Shown here one piece after another: positions 24,385-34,545 of a stretch of 64,000 nucleotides of DNA. Position numbers and translations under genes: made by a program. The notes under the pieces are model-generated. The model was not told the origin of the DNA, made no database searches, and saw only the letters and a program-made list of their open reading frames with translations. The stretch lies in assembly GCA_007922305.1 (NCBI GenBank), contig ML677358.1, positions 11,549,343 through 11,613,342 of the forward strand, in the 5' to 3' direction. The first letter of the stretch is position 1. Each line of letters starts with the position of its first letter. The DNA is from Dermatemys mawii. Its lineage: Eukaryota; Chordata; Testudines; Dermatemydidae.

Positions 24385-24577
24385 AGGTTTGTCAGGCCCC
24401 AGTCGAGCAAAGCATTTAAGCATGTGCTTAACTTTCAAGTATCTGAGTAGTCCATCGACACCATTGAAATTATCCACAGACAGGCTTAAGTGCTTTGCTT
24501 GAAATGTCATTGATGTCTGTGGGACTAATTCACATCCTTGAAATTAAGCGTGTGGTAAAGGGCTTTGTTAGAATGGA
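24385..24577. repeat. Fold-back amniote repeat, first of two
   Basis: AGCAAAGCATTTAAGCATG and GCTTAACTTTCAAG at the left pair imperfectly with the right-hand TTGAAATTAAGCGTGTGG and AAGGGCTTTGTTAG. I recognise this as a widespread amniote palindromic repeat (GCAAAGCACTTAAGCATGTG type). Confidence 0.6.
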
Positions 24578-24581
24578 ACCA

Positions 24582-24703
24582 TAGGCCCTGATCCTGGAAA
24601 CACTTCTGCAGCTCTTCAGCATTACTACCATAAGTTGTCCCATCTGCACTGCTTATGTCGTAATGTTAAGCCCATGTGTAAATGTTTGCAGGATTGGGGC
24701 CTA
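24582..24703. repeat. Fold-back amniote repeat, second of two
   Basis: The ends TAGGCCCTGATCCTGGAAAC and GTTTGCAGGATTGGGGCCTA are inverted copies. Target TA at each end is possible. It belongs to a widespread palindromic repeat class and sits 5 bp from the preceding one. Confidence 0.75.
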
Positions 24704-25837
24704 AATGATGACATACTAGTAGAACTGGATTTTGAAAAATAATGTAGTGAGTAGCATCGGAATTCATAAATTAAAAAATTTAGAATGTGTTAGTATGCAG
24801 CTGTAGTTCATTTATTCCCATAATAGTCATTAAGTCGAGCAGCTTCTTTTCAGTGAGAAATGTGGCAAATACAACAGGAAGCATTCTGTGGGTTTTCAAA
24901 AAGTAGCCCTTTTAGCCCCCCACCTCCGAGATAATATAAATGTCATATATGAGGTGACATCCCCAAATAGATGGGCCTAAAGGAAGAAAATCTTTTTCTC
25001 TCAGGTTCTGTATTCTGACAGATCATATTTTGACTCTGAGTTTGTATGCTCCCAGAACTGTGCAGGACACATAGATAAAGGTAAATGAACATGCTTTCCT
25101 GTCAAACTGAAAAGACAAAAATCTTTGTAATGGAAACAGCTCCAGAAAGTAAAATATTCATGATATGTTGGAGGCAAATAAATGCTGCTTACTTTTGTAT
25201 AGAAAAGGGTAATGGCCAACATAATTTTACCAAATCACTTATTTGATTGTATATTAATTTGTACATGACTAATAAATACTAATCTTAACTACTTTAAATT
25301 CCTGTAATCTTGGATTACAAATGATAAACTAAAAATATACTTTCACTGAAATGGCTGCCTGCTGAGAAATTAAAATTGAAAGTACTGTACACATTGATTT
25401 TAGTCAGAAATCCACAACAGACCGTAAAGATTGTTTCTTCAGTTTGGCTATTCAGGGATGAAGTTACTGATATAAAAATTAAAAAACCCACAACAACATA
25501 AGACAAACCTAGTTTATGAATGGTGAGCCAAATTCTGATGTCCTCCTCCTGTCAAAACTCTTCCTGGCTTCATTTGTCTGACTAAGAATTGAGATGAGTC
25601 TTAAGGATTTGTTACCAGATTTGTAAAGGTCCTTAGGCATCTAAATGCTTTTTAAAATCTGTGCCTTGGCCTGTCTTTAAGTTTTAGGGCTGGAAGCTGG
25701 GTGCCTAACTCCCTTAGTTACTATGAAAATCTCAGCCTAAATATGTAACTTTAAGTGAGTAGGAAATTAATATCTGAAAACCATCCTTCTTCTCTAGATG
25801 GGACTGATCACTAGTTTTTCTTGTCTTCCGTTTAGAT
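24704..25837. other. Unique intron with an old repeat remnant
   Basis: Around 25620-25742, CCTTAGGCATCTAAATGC and GGTGCCTAACTCCCTTAG are arms of an old amniote fold-back repeat. Otherwise nothing is recognised. Confidence 0.4.
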
Positions 25838-26685
25838 CGGGGTAGGCAAACTTACATCTGGGAATAGAAATTGTATGGGGGGGGCCATGAATGCTCACTA
25901 AATTGGGGTTGGGTGCAAGAGGGGTGATGGATCTGGCTGGGGATGCAGGCTCTGTGGTGGGGCCAGAAATGAGGATTTCATGTGCAGGAGAGGGCTCCGG
26001 GCTGAGGCAGAGGAGTGGGGTGTGGCGGGGAGGGTTCCAGCTGGGGGTGTGGGCTCTGGGATGGGGCTGGGGATGAGGGGTTTGGGGTGCAGGAGGGTGC
26101 TCTGAGCTGGGATTGAGGACTTCAGAGGGTGGGAGAGGGATCAGGAGTGGGGTTCCGGTGGGGAGAGCTCCAGCTGAGGGTAAGAGCTCCGGGGTGGGAC
26201 TGGGGATGAGGGGGTTTGGGGTGCAAGAGGGTGTTCTGGGCTTGGATCAGGGGGTTCAGAGGGTGGGAGGGGGATCAGGGCTGGAGTAGGGGGTTGAGGC
26301 ACAGGGGGAGGCTCTGGGGCACAGGCTCCAGGTGGCACTTACCTCAAGCAGCTCCCGGAAGCAGCGGCATGTCCCCGCTCCAGTTCCTATGCAAGGCGCA
26401 GTCCGGCAACACTGCACACTGCCCTGTCTGCAAGTACCACCCATGCAACTTCCATTGGCTGTGGTTCCTAACCAATGGGAGCTGCAGAAGTGGCACTTGG
26501 GCAGCAGGCAGAGCAGAGGCCCCTGGCTGCGCCTATCTGTAGGAGCTGGAGGAGGGGACCTGACACTGCTTTCGGGAGCCGCACAAAGTGGCTCCAGACC
26601 CTACTCCCCAGTGGAAGTTCGAGGGCTGGCTTAAAACTGCTGGCTAGCTGAATCTGGTCCGCAGGCCATAGTTTGCCCACCCCCG
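25838..26685. mobile_element. hAT element with internal G-rich minisatellite
   Basis: The ends CGGGGTAGGCAAACTTAC and ATAGTTTGCCCACCCCCG form inverted termini. The 8-bp target duplication GTTTAGAT (25830-25837)/GTTTAAAT (26686-26693) has one mismatch. The interior has irregular G-rich repeats, with GATGAGGGGTTTGGGGTGCA near 26072 echoed near 26205 and more distantly near 25968. The GC-rich 3' half (GAAGTGGCACTTGGGCAGCA region) produces spurious ORFs. No transposase is visible. Confidence 0.9.
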
Positions 26686-29600
26686 GTTTAAATATTATAA
26701 ATTAGAGAGGCCCAGTGTTTCGCTTTGGATCAACAATTCCATTAATAGATTGTTTAGTCTTTTTATTTATTTATTTAAACAAAACAGGATTTGCAGTTTG
26801 GTCACTAGTCGTTCCGGGATTTCTTAGACCAGGACAGAACTTGTCGGGTAGCCTTAGGCACCACACATTCTGTTACTTCATCTGAGAGTGAAGGAGAATT
26901 GCAGGATGTCCATCTGCCTCTGGTGACCTTTTGTTGCTCTCATTGTAGCCCTAACAAATTCAGTCTCTTATTTCCCAAGAGAAAGCTACATAGGATTTTG
27001 AAAATAATGTGTGTGCAGTTTGGAATGATGTTTAAAATGGGCTAAAACAAATAGCAGTTACTTATAATGTGTAGAAATGAGCTTGGACCAGATGTACTTT
27101 AGTTTTTGCTTTAGCAAAACCATAATCATCATGCATTTGCCTTTCCAAAGACCAAGCCGAGATCACTTTTTGTTTTGGAAGCGTATCTCACAAGAAACAG
27201 TCCCACAGACAGTCGTGATAAGAAAGGGTATTTATTTAAGTTTCTTAAATTAGAATTATTTTAAAAGTATCTATCCATTGCCTTAAGCACAATACACAAC
27301 ATCTACAAAATCCAGACATATACAATTGGAATCATTGTGTACCACTCGCACACAACTCAGTCATGATGAGATTCTTCCTCTGATCCGCTCCCACCTACTC
27401 AGTCCAGCATCACCCCATACATGTACCATGCACATGCACTGAAAGAGCTTGGAAAAATAGATGGGCTTTTCAGTGTGCTCTAAAGGTCAACAAACTTGAG
27501 CTTTAATAGACCAGAGTTAATGGGAATTCCAAAATCAAGTACCCCTCACCCAAAAAATACTCTGCATCCTCTCTAAACCTAGAGCTCAAGTACCTCAGGT
27601 GATCTTAGCTAACGCAACACAGGAGAGAGATGATCTCTAGAGCAGACAGGTCTTATGTGCGTTAGAGCTTCAGAACCTTGGATAGCACCTGAAAGAGAAT
27701 CAGAAGCTATTCCCAGTTGCCCAACGCAAGTGAGAATCGCCAGCAGGACTGACACATTCTGCACTAGCGGATGGTGTGACTCCAAGCAGAGTGTATTATA
27801 CTGATCCAGCCTTGATTCCTATGTGATTTCTAAGAAGCAATAGAAACATTAATAGGATAAAGGAAAGAGTAGGATCAAACATGTGAGTTAATTGCAGCCA
27901 GAGAGAAGGTGGAAAGGAGCAGAATCAAAGAATGCAGTGTGGCAGTCAGTCCTTAGCCTGAATCAGAACTAGTTCAGCCTGGAGACTGGCAGACAGCATG
28001 GAAGCTGCTCAAAGGAGAGCAGAATGAAAGGGCTGTTCACCTTCCATTACTGCTCTGCACATGGCTTCTCACATCAGTGACATGGAGACTATTTATGGGT
28101 GCAGAGAACACAGGACACATCCACACACAAGGGCAGCTGGACATTGCCAAACAAGACACCAGATTTGTGTTCCCAGAGTGCAAGTCCAAGTGTGTACACA
28201 CCGTACAGATCTGTGACAGCTGGATGAGTCATGACATAGAGGCTCTGGATATGCTTTTATATGAACGGGTCCCACACCATGCAGACACTAAACAGAGCCT
28301 TGTGTGGAGGACAACTGAATGTTACCCAGATGGTATGGTGTGTGTGTACAGTGGGTGCCCTTGACATCTTGATATTTATTCGTCTCTTCGTTAAATATAC
28401 AGCAGCATTGTCAGTATCATTCACCATTCCAAATAGAGGTGATACATCAAAGAGTGCGCACAAGTACATACCAGGGTGCAGGAAAGTCAGGATTTTAATT
28501 GTGCCAACTGATTGAAAGACAATATGTAAATGGGGTGGAAGCCCTGTGTCAGGGAAAGGGACCCCAGTTCATCTGGTAATCGGTATCCACATGGAGGAAA
28601 GGGAGAGGTTGATTTTTAAAGCGGAGATGCTCCATTGAATACATCCTGTTTGCACTTTATAAATCTGACCACTCTGCTTGCTGTGGCTGTCTAGACTGGA
28701 GATCACCGTGCTAGCACACGGTGGGCCCTGTCTAGTTGCTGCAAGGTACAGTAAAACTCTTCCTGCTGAGGGTGCCCATGCAGAGGCTTCAGTAAACAGC
28801 TTCCTGCTGGCAGAGGGTCAGGAAGGAAGTCCTTTCTTGCATCCTTAGCTCTCTTTCTCCTCAGATCCTCCCACTTGTTTGTGGATCAAGGTGTTGTCTG
28901 GAGAGAGCTGGGGAATGGAGTTCCTCCTGCTGCTGCGTCTAACTTCGTGTGTGTGTGTGTGCATGCGCGCGTGTGCTGGGGCTGCAGTGTACAGCTTCCT
29001 CCACAGAAAACTTTTTCCCTTCTTCTCTCCTCTGTCACTCTGCACCTTATATCACTCCCCCAAATTTTCTCCCCATTCCAAGGGGCTTAAAGAGAACTCT
29101 CCTAGGCAAAGTATTCTGCCTCTGCTTCTATCCCAGACCTACAGCTGCTGCCATTGCACAATCTACTGCTTCTTGCAAAAGTGACAGTGGCCTCCAGTGG
29201 GTCCAAAAGCTTGCTAGATTTTCTCATGAGATTTGGGCTGTCTTGTCTGGAGCTGGATTTTTCTTCCCGGGCCAGTCAGATTTGGATGTAGGGCTTCAGA
29301 ACCAAAAGCTCTATAATCTCTCGGCACTTGCATCAGAGGATTTAGCTTGTTAGTAATAGTAACTCTAGTATGTAAACTTTCATCAAGAAATGAAAGTTGC
29401 CTTGTATACTGAGGGCTTCTTCAAGATTACAGGGGAAAGCTGTCTTTGACCACAAACTCCTATTTTTGTAGTCTAATGACATGGTGATGGGGTTCTTTCT
29501 GTGGATACTTGCTTCCTAGTAGCACTATTTATCACTGTGACAAAGGTTAGAATAGAAGAAAACTTGAGCTGAAATGAAAGAATAGAATTTTTATTATGTT

Positions 29601-31189
29601 AACAGCTGAATGTAACATTATATCAGAGTTTGTATTGTGTAGTAAATTGCAATCTGTAGTGAAATTGCTTTAAAAATGTGTTCATATATATTTTTCTAGA
29701 AGTGTGATAAAGTCATTCAGTGGTACTTTGAAATGCATTTGTAGCTAAACTGCTCGATGATATATTTTATATTATGCTGTAAGGACAGAGCAGTCGGATG
29801 ATGGTTATTTTTCTTCGTGTTTGCAGTGAAGTCAATGTCTTTTCCTAGTAAATGTTTTGATTCCTGAAAGAGAAGAACTTATCTGTATGGTGAACATGGC
29901 TTATAGTTAATGAAAAAAAGCATGTTATTCGCTTACTACTGTATGCTAGTGATGATAGCACCATAACAATGTGTTTTCAATAAATTTAATAAAATGCCTG
30001 AAAATACTGGTCAGGCTTGGAAATACACAGTGTTACAGTGATGTGAGCTCTTCAAGGATAATGGGAGATTATGAAGGGGATTCTAGAGAGCCTTCTCCAT
30101 ACAAATATTTTTAATGATGAAAAGAATACTTGAGTTGCTGCTGATTCATTTGTTGTGTTGTAATGAATGGAGTGGAGTGATATGCTAGATTTTCATAACA
30201 TGAGTCCGAAGTTTCACGCCTGATTTTGTATCCACACTAGTAAGCCGACTTTTGAATGCACATTTACCACATACACACACGTTAATCGGGCATTTGCACT
30301 CCCACATGGCTGAATAACCATCTGTCTACCCACATGCACAGGAAATGCAATTTGAGCGGGATTCCCACATGTGTTAGGTAGCATGCAAAGATAAGTATAG
30401 AACTGGGTCTCTGGTTTCTAAAAATCAGGTCCTGAAAGCTGAACGCCACTCTAACAGAATACTGAGTGACATCCTGTACAACCAATCAAATACAAAACGG
30501 AATCATCATGCCATTATGCTATTCTGATCGGCAGAATATGCCCAGAAGCCAGGACCCTGACTTTCATCACTGCTGAGAAATGTTTTTTTCTTTTTTTGGG
30601 GTGCCACATACACTCCACACTACTTACTGGTAATGTAAATTATTACAATACTCCGGACATTTCATTATAATAGGAAAGTGAAGTTATTGATCTAACTTTT
30701 TTAGCAATCAATTGAACTTATTGGGTGTTCATTTTTTCTTTTTGAGACAGATGTTAAAATCCAAAGATTTCGTACACATTTTTGAAATGCTGTAACTGAG
30801 TCTCCTATAGTTTTGGGAAAGGTACTTGTATAGAAAGTTTATAAAACTATAAAGGAAAAGAAGGATGACAGTGGTACAGTCTCTCTAGATTCTTCTAAAT
30901 TTTTAAGCGATGTTCTTCATTCAAAAATAACATACATTGCAAAGTTGGTGTGAAGGGAACAAAGAAGGGACAGTGGAAGCTGATGTCGCTACATGTGCCA
31001 AGCAGAAATTGGTTGGGTGATCTTAATTGCATGTCCATACTTTCAAATCTTTAATGTAAACTGCAGCATTTCTGTAGGGATTTTTGCCTTTAAGTTGTTC
31101 TTTAAACACACACATCCTGAACTCCATCTTAACACTTATATTTAAGAAGTTTCTTGTAGCTTAACATTTTCTGGAAAGCTTGAACACTT
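26686..31189. other. Unique intronic stretch
   Basis: No gene is recognised. A GT/GC repeat lies at 28946-28975. A short palindrome CACCGTGCTAGCACACGGTG sits near 28704. ORFs of 60-134 codons between 28077 and 29353 have no recognisable domains; those near 28949 arise from the GT repeat. Confidence 0.4.
28946..28975. repeat. (GT)n(GC)n alternating purine-pyrimidine repeat
   Basis: GTGTGTGTGTGTGCATGCGC then GCGTGTG. About 30 bp of nearly pure alternation, with potential to adopt Z-DNA. Confidence 0.9.
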
Positions 31190-31560
31190 AAAATCAACTC
31201 TGCCACTGACTGACTTAATATATGACTTTGTGTAAGTCATTTAAATTCTCTGAGGCAGATTTTGGAAGTCTGTCCTCCATTTCATGAACACAAAGATTGC
31301 AGGCAGAATTTGTCATTTAGATGTGCATTTACCTCACTTGCCAGTGCAGTCCAGTACACAGATGTCTAAAAAACTGTCAGTTACATAAGCAGTTACTTGT
31401 TGGCACAAACCTAGGGACCCCAGATAAGGCAGGGACTGAAGACTGGGTCCTCTGTGTCACCATTTCTCCAAATATAAGATGGAGATGATGATAATTGTAT
31501 TTTCTGTACGCACAGGAATGTTGCAAGGATTAGCTGTATTACCTTTGTAAGTAAGGTTTT
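31190..31560 (+). repeat. MIR/CORE-SINE-like repeat, broken
   Basis: TCTGCCACTGACTGACTTA and TATGACTTTGTGTAAGTCAT (about 31198-31240), then ATATAAGATGGAGATGATGATAA and GGAATGTTGCAAGGATTAG (about 31472-31535), are successive parts of a MIR-type SINE separated by unrelated sequence. Confidence 0.55.
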
Positions 31561-31809
31561 TTTAAGTTATAAAGCAAAATATGGCACCTAAGTGTCATTA
31601 ATTTAACCATATAGCATATTAATTATAGATTGAAAGAGAGCTATTTTGGCATTGTAGAGGGTATGCTATAATTTTCCATATTACGGGGGTATAGCTAGGA
31701 GCTACGTATCATTTTCAGGGCTTTTTAAATGAATACAGTAAATAAACAGGATTTGATTGACTAAGAGAAGTTCTCATGCTCTTGTTTTTCACACTCATAT
31801 CCCAAGACT

Positions 31810-31829
31810 GGTATTGTTTTGTTTTGCAG
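31810..31829 (+). other. Splice acceptor of the SPOCK1 exon
   Basis: A T-rich tract (GTATTGTTTTGTTTTGCAG) ends in CAG directly before the coding block. No AG lies between the tract and the used AG. This sets the exon start and its reading phase. Confidence 0.85.
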
Positions 31830-31962
31830 CCTTTGGCAAAAGAAAGGAAATCTGGCCCCGAAACATTGGATTGGACCAGCTAATTTAGTCAAGTGCAAGC
31901 CATGTCCAGTGATGCATGCCAGCCCTGTCTGTGGTTCTGATGGACACACTTACACTTCCAAG
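31830..31962 (+). CDS. SPOCK1: Internal coding exon of testican-1 (SPOCK1), start of Kazal/follistatin-like domain
   Basis: Seen: a pyrimidine-rich tract ending in TTTTGCAG precedes the exon and AAG|GTAAAT follows it. The first base completes a split codon. The next 132 nt encode 44 residues without a stop, ending in phase 0. They include QKKGN, KHWIGPANLVKCKPCPV and VCGSDGHTYTSK. Known: testicans are secreted brain and matrix proteoglycans with a unique N-terminal region, a Kazal/follistatin-like domain, an EC calcium-binding domain, a thyroglobulin type-1 domain and an acidic tail with glycosaminoglycan sites. The CKPCP and VCGSDGHTY motifs open the Kazal fold, with three of its cysteines here; the next exon should begin with another Cys. 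The QKKGN and KHW-GP stretch resembles SPOCK1 rather than SPOCK2 or SPOCK3 as I remember them, although the HASPVCGSDGHTY part is also close to the paralogues. No neighbouring exon was recognised in the window. The gene runs left to right. Confidence 0.87.
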
Positions 31963-31968
31963 GTAAAT
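31963..31968 (+). other. Splice donor of the SPOCK1 exon
   Basis: The exon ends TCCAAG and the intron starts GTAAAT, close to the vertebrate donor consensus. Reading through it gives intron-like sequence that soon reaches stops, and the testican homology ends exactly here. Confidence 0.85.
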
Positions 31969-32329
31969 TCACTTTTACTGTCAGAAACTCTGTCAACTTG
32001 GTCTGCCCAGGTTGTAATATGGAGAGGTTCTAGTTCTAGCAAACAAATCATATTAAGACAGTGTGTAGAAACCAATGCAAAGGCCACATATTTCTGTATA
32101 TAAAGAAATGCTGATGATTTTGTAATGATAATATTTGGGGAAACACCAATGTGTAATTGAAAATACCCATTTCTGGAACCTCAGAGTTGATATGGCCTTA
32201 TATTTGCTCTTTCTCCTTGTGCACTAGATCATTTCATTCATTGTATGGTTAGATAAGGAAACCCTTGGTGTAGTTCTCACTGCCAGCTTTGTCCTCAGAA
32301 TAGCAGTGTCATTCTGGGATGTTGTCAAG

Positions 32330-32453
32330 AATCAGAGAGGTAGCCGTGTTAGTCTGGAATTGCAGAAGTGACAGCGTCCTGTGGCACCTTAAAGACTAAC
32401 TAAAGTATTAGAGCATAAGTTTTATGGGCTAATACCCACTTCGTCGGATGCAT
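32330..32453. mobile_element. Penelope-like terminal-repeat fragment, simple orientation
   Basis: It starts AATCAGAGAGGTAGCCGTG, runs through GTCCTGTGGCACCTTAAAG and ends CACTTCGTCGGATGCAT. This is unit A (about 36 bp) followed by unit B (about 88 bp here), without the inverted B copy seen at 37868 and 58032. On the minus strand the hammerhead-like GAAA is mutated here. No flanking duplication is evident. I recognise longer copies of this family in reptiles as parts of a retroelement with a GIY-YIG endonuclease, hence Penelope-like. Confidence 0.75.
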
Positions 32454-33629
32454 CAGTATTTTCTCATCATCAGTGTTTGGCCTTGGGCAAACCTTGAGCT
32501 GGTTTTGAAATTGCAGCCAAATGACTGAAATACATTTCTACTGCTGCCTGCCCTGTCCCAGTTACTAGTCCTTCTCCCCAAATAACCATACATTGCTCCC
32601 TGATTTCTCCTTTCCCCTCCACCCCAGCTCCCAGCCTTCCAAAACAGGTTTTCATGTTACTTTGATGTTCATCTTTCCCTCCTCTTCTCCTCTTAGCCCT
32701 TTGGAACATAATCAGATAGAACAAATTAGTAAGTTTGCAGGAAGTGGTTTTCATTTTATATTCAGTCATGCTATTTCACTGGCTCAGCATAAGCACGTCA
32801 CTCAGCCTGAGGACAGGATCACTTAGCCGACCCCCTCTGATTATTTTTTTATAGTGAACGCCAAATACTTTTTGATCCAAAACCACCAATGTTATAAATT
32901 CATCAAAATTTTGCGACTAAGGGCTGTAATGAAGGTATAAAATGATTCCAATTGTTAAGTGTTCTTTTCTGGAAGACATACTTCTCACTAGTCTCCTTCT
33001 GTTATGAGTGATATGCATCAGACTTATGAATAAGCAACCCTGGTTCATCTTTATCTATTATCTGTTTATATATAAATTGCTTAAATCCCTGGAGTTGTAA
33101 GATACACAGCTACATTTTTGTCAGACTTTTCAAATGCACCAACTAATGTGCAGTGTAACATGAATCTCTGCTTAAAAGTTTTCCAATGATTGTCAATATT
33201 ACCTACCATTTGCTGGGGAACAGTAGGTTTTGATGGCTTTCATTGTAGTGTAGCACAGAAGTCTTATCTTTTTTTTATGTTGCACATTTGTAGTTGCCTT
33301 TCTTTAAATCTCCATTGGATTGAAGCCTCTCCTGGCACCATGTAATGATCAGTAATCCGTGAACAACCATGTCAGCCCCAGCAGCCAACTGCTTCCACGC
33401 TTGACCTTTATTAAACAAGTAACAGATTTGTTGTAGTAGCAATTTTCTGCAATAGCTCTTTGCAGTATGTTGTAAGAATATATAGCTGTAATGCCTCTTG
33501 CAATACAGTGTATATCATTACAGTAGCCAGTAGTGCACTGTAGCTTCCTACCTTCACTACAGATGTTCCCATAAAAGCTCTTCTCAGTTGCCTTTTTAGC
33601 GAGAGCTACCTTTTGGCAAGTTTACTTTA
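32454..33629. other. Unique intronic stretch
   Basis: No gene or clear repeat is recognised. Confidence 0.35.
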
Positions 33630-34142
33630 GATCTGGTTGAAAATAGGAATTTCCATCCTGTTAAAAGGTAAAATGTTTCTTAGTACAGAAAGAGGTGAAA
33701 AAATTGAGTCAGAAATGTTGAAACAGTTCAACATTAATCTTTGTGCCCTATAACTGCTACCATGCCTCCTGGGAGATGCAGTTCTGATGCCTCATGTCCT
33801 CATTGTTCTATATGGGCTGAGTTCCCTGGCCAGATTACATTACCCATGATGCACCTCAGTTATTCAACCAGAGCAGAGACTGTGGCACATCATAGGAGAT
33901 ATGGTCCAGAGAGGACTTTGATGTCCGATGTCAGCTTCCACAAGGCACAAACAAAAACAGATAAACGTTGAACCAAACAAAATGTTTCCATTTGACCCAA
34001 AAGGAAACATTTCATATTGATTTTCCGAAAAGAAAATAAAAAAAATCTGCAAAATCATAATTTTCCCATAGAAAATTTCAGTTTTGCTGAAACTACATTT
34101 TCTGTTTAAAAAAAATCCATAGAAAATGCCCAACTAGCTCTA
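33630..34142 (-). mobile_element. TAGAGCT-type TIR element, old
   Basis: The right end reads CCCAACTAGCTCTA, the reverse complement of the TAGAGCT start seen at 20974 and 39849. It has AT-rich GAAAATTT/AAATTTTC arms and a middle section with CCTGGGAGATGCAGTTCTG and CATTACCCATGATGCACC. The left boundary is uncertain. Confidence 0.5.
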
Positions 34143-34234
34143 CTCTTAAGGAAGAAATCAAAGATCATTTGCCCAGAACCCCGCAAAAGAAGTCTTCCAG
34201 TTAAGGCTGACTGTCTTTCTAAAAATATAGCTCA

Positions 34235-34345
34235 AACAGGAATGATGAGTTTGATACAAGAAATAGTGGGTGATGGTCTCTGGTCTGTGTTATGCAGAAG
34301 GTCACACTAGATTATCAGAGTGGTCTCTGCTGGCTTTAAAATCTA
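34235..34345 (+). mobile_element. CR1 3'-end fragment
   Basis: GTGATGGTCTCTGGTCTGTG, TATGCAGAAGGTCACACTAG and GTGGTCTCTGCTGGC follow the order of the CR1 3' end (GTTATACAGGAGGTCAGACT...GGTCCCTTCTGGCC). Confidence 0.65.
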
Positions 34346-34445
34346 GAGAAAGACTGGGAGCCATTGCAATTCTAGAGAAACCCCCTGGGCAATCCCTCCT
34401 TTCATATTGTAGTGACAGAACCTCTCTAAAGCACAATGGATCTTG

Positions 34446-34545
34446 GAATTATGGCTTGATTTTCAAAAGCATCGAGCACAGTCAACTCTCTCATTACCTT
34501 TAATAGAATGTGTGGGTGCTCAGCACCTCTGAAAATCAGACCATT
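34446..34545. repeat. Fold-back amniote repeat (GTGCTCAGCACC type)
   Basis: TTGATTTTCAAAAGC at the left and GGGTGCTCAGCACCTCTGAA with AATCAGACC at the right form imperfect inverted arms. I recognise it as a widespread amniote repeat. Confidence 0.65.

Larger units (their letters stand above)
1..31829 (+). other. Upstream SPOCK1 intron (partial)
   Basis: Inferred from the exon at 31830. No other testican exon, CpG-island promoter or unrelated gene was recognised in this stretch. It holds AT-rich unique sequence and the repeats listed separately. Its 5' end lies outside the window. Very long introns in SPOCK1 are known in other vertebrates, so the size is not surprising. Confidence 0.75.

Noticed and set aside
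28875..29353. Three overlapping ORFs up to 134 codons
   Set aside because: They read through a GT microsatellite (repeated Cys-Val residues) and lack any recognisable domain.
31963..32103. Extension of the SPOCK1 exon to the stop at 32103
   Set aside because: The testican homology ends exactly at AAG|GTAAAT, and the following translation is unrelated. Retention would only give a truncated protein.
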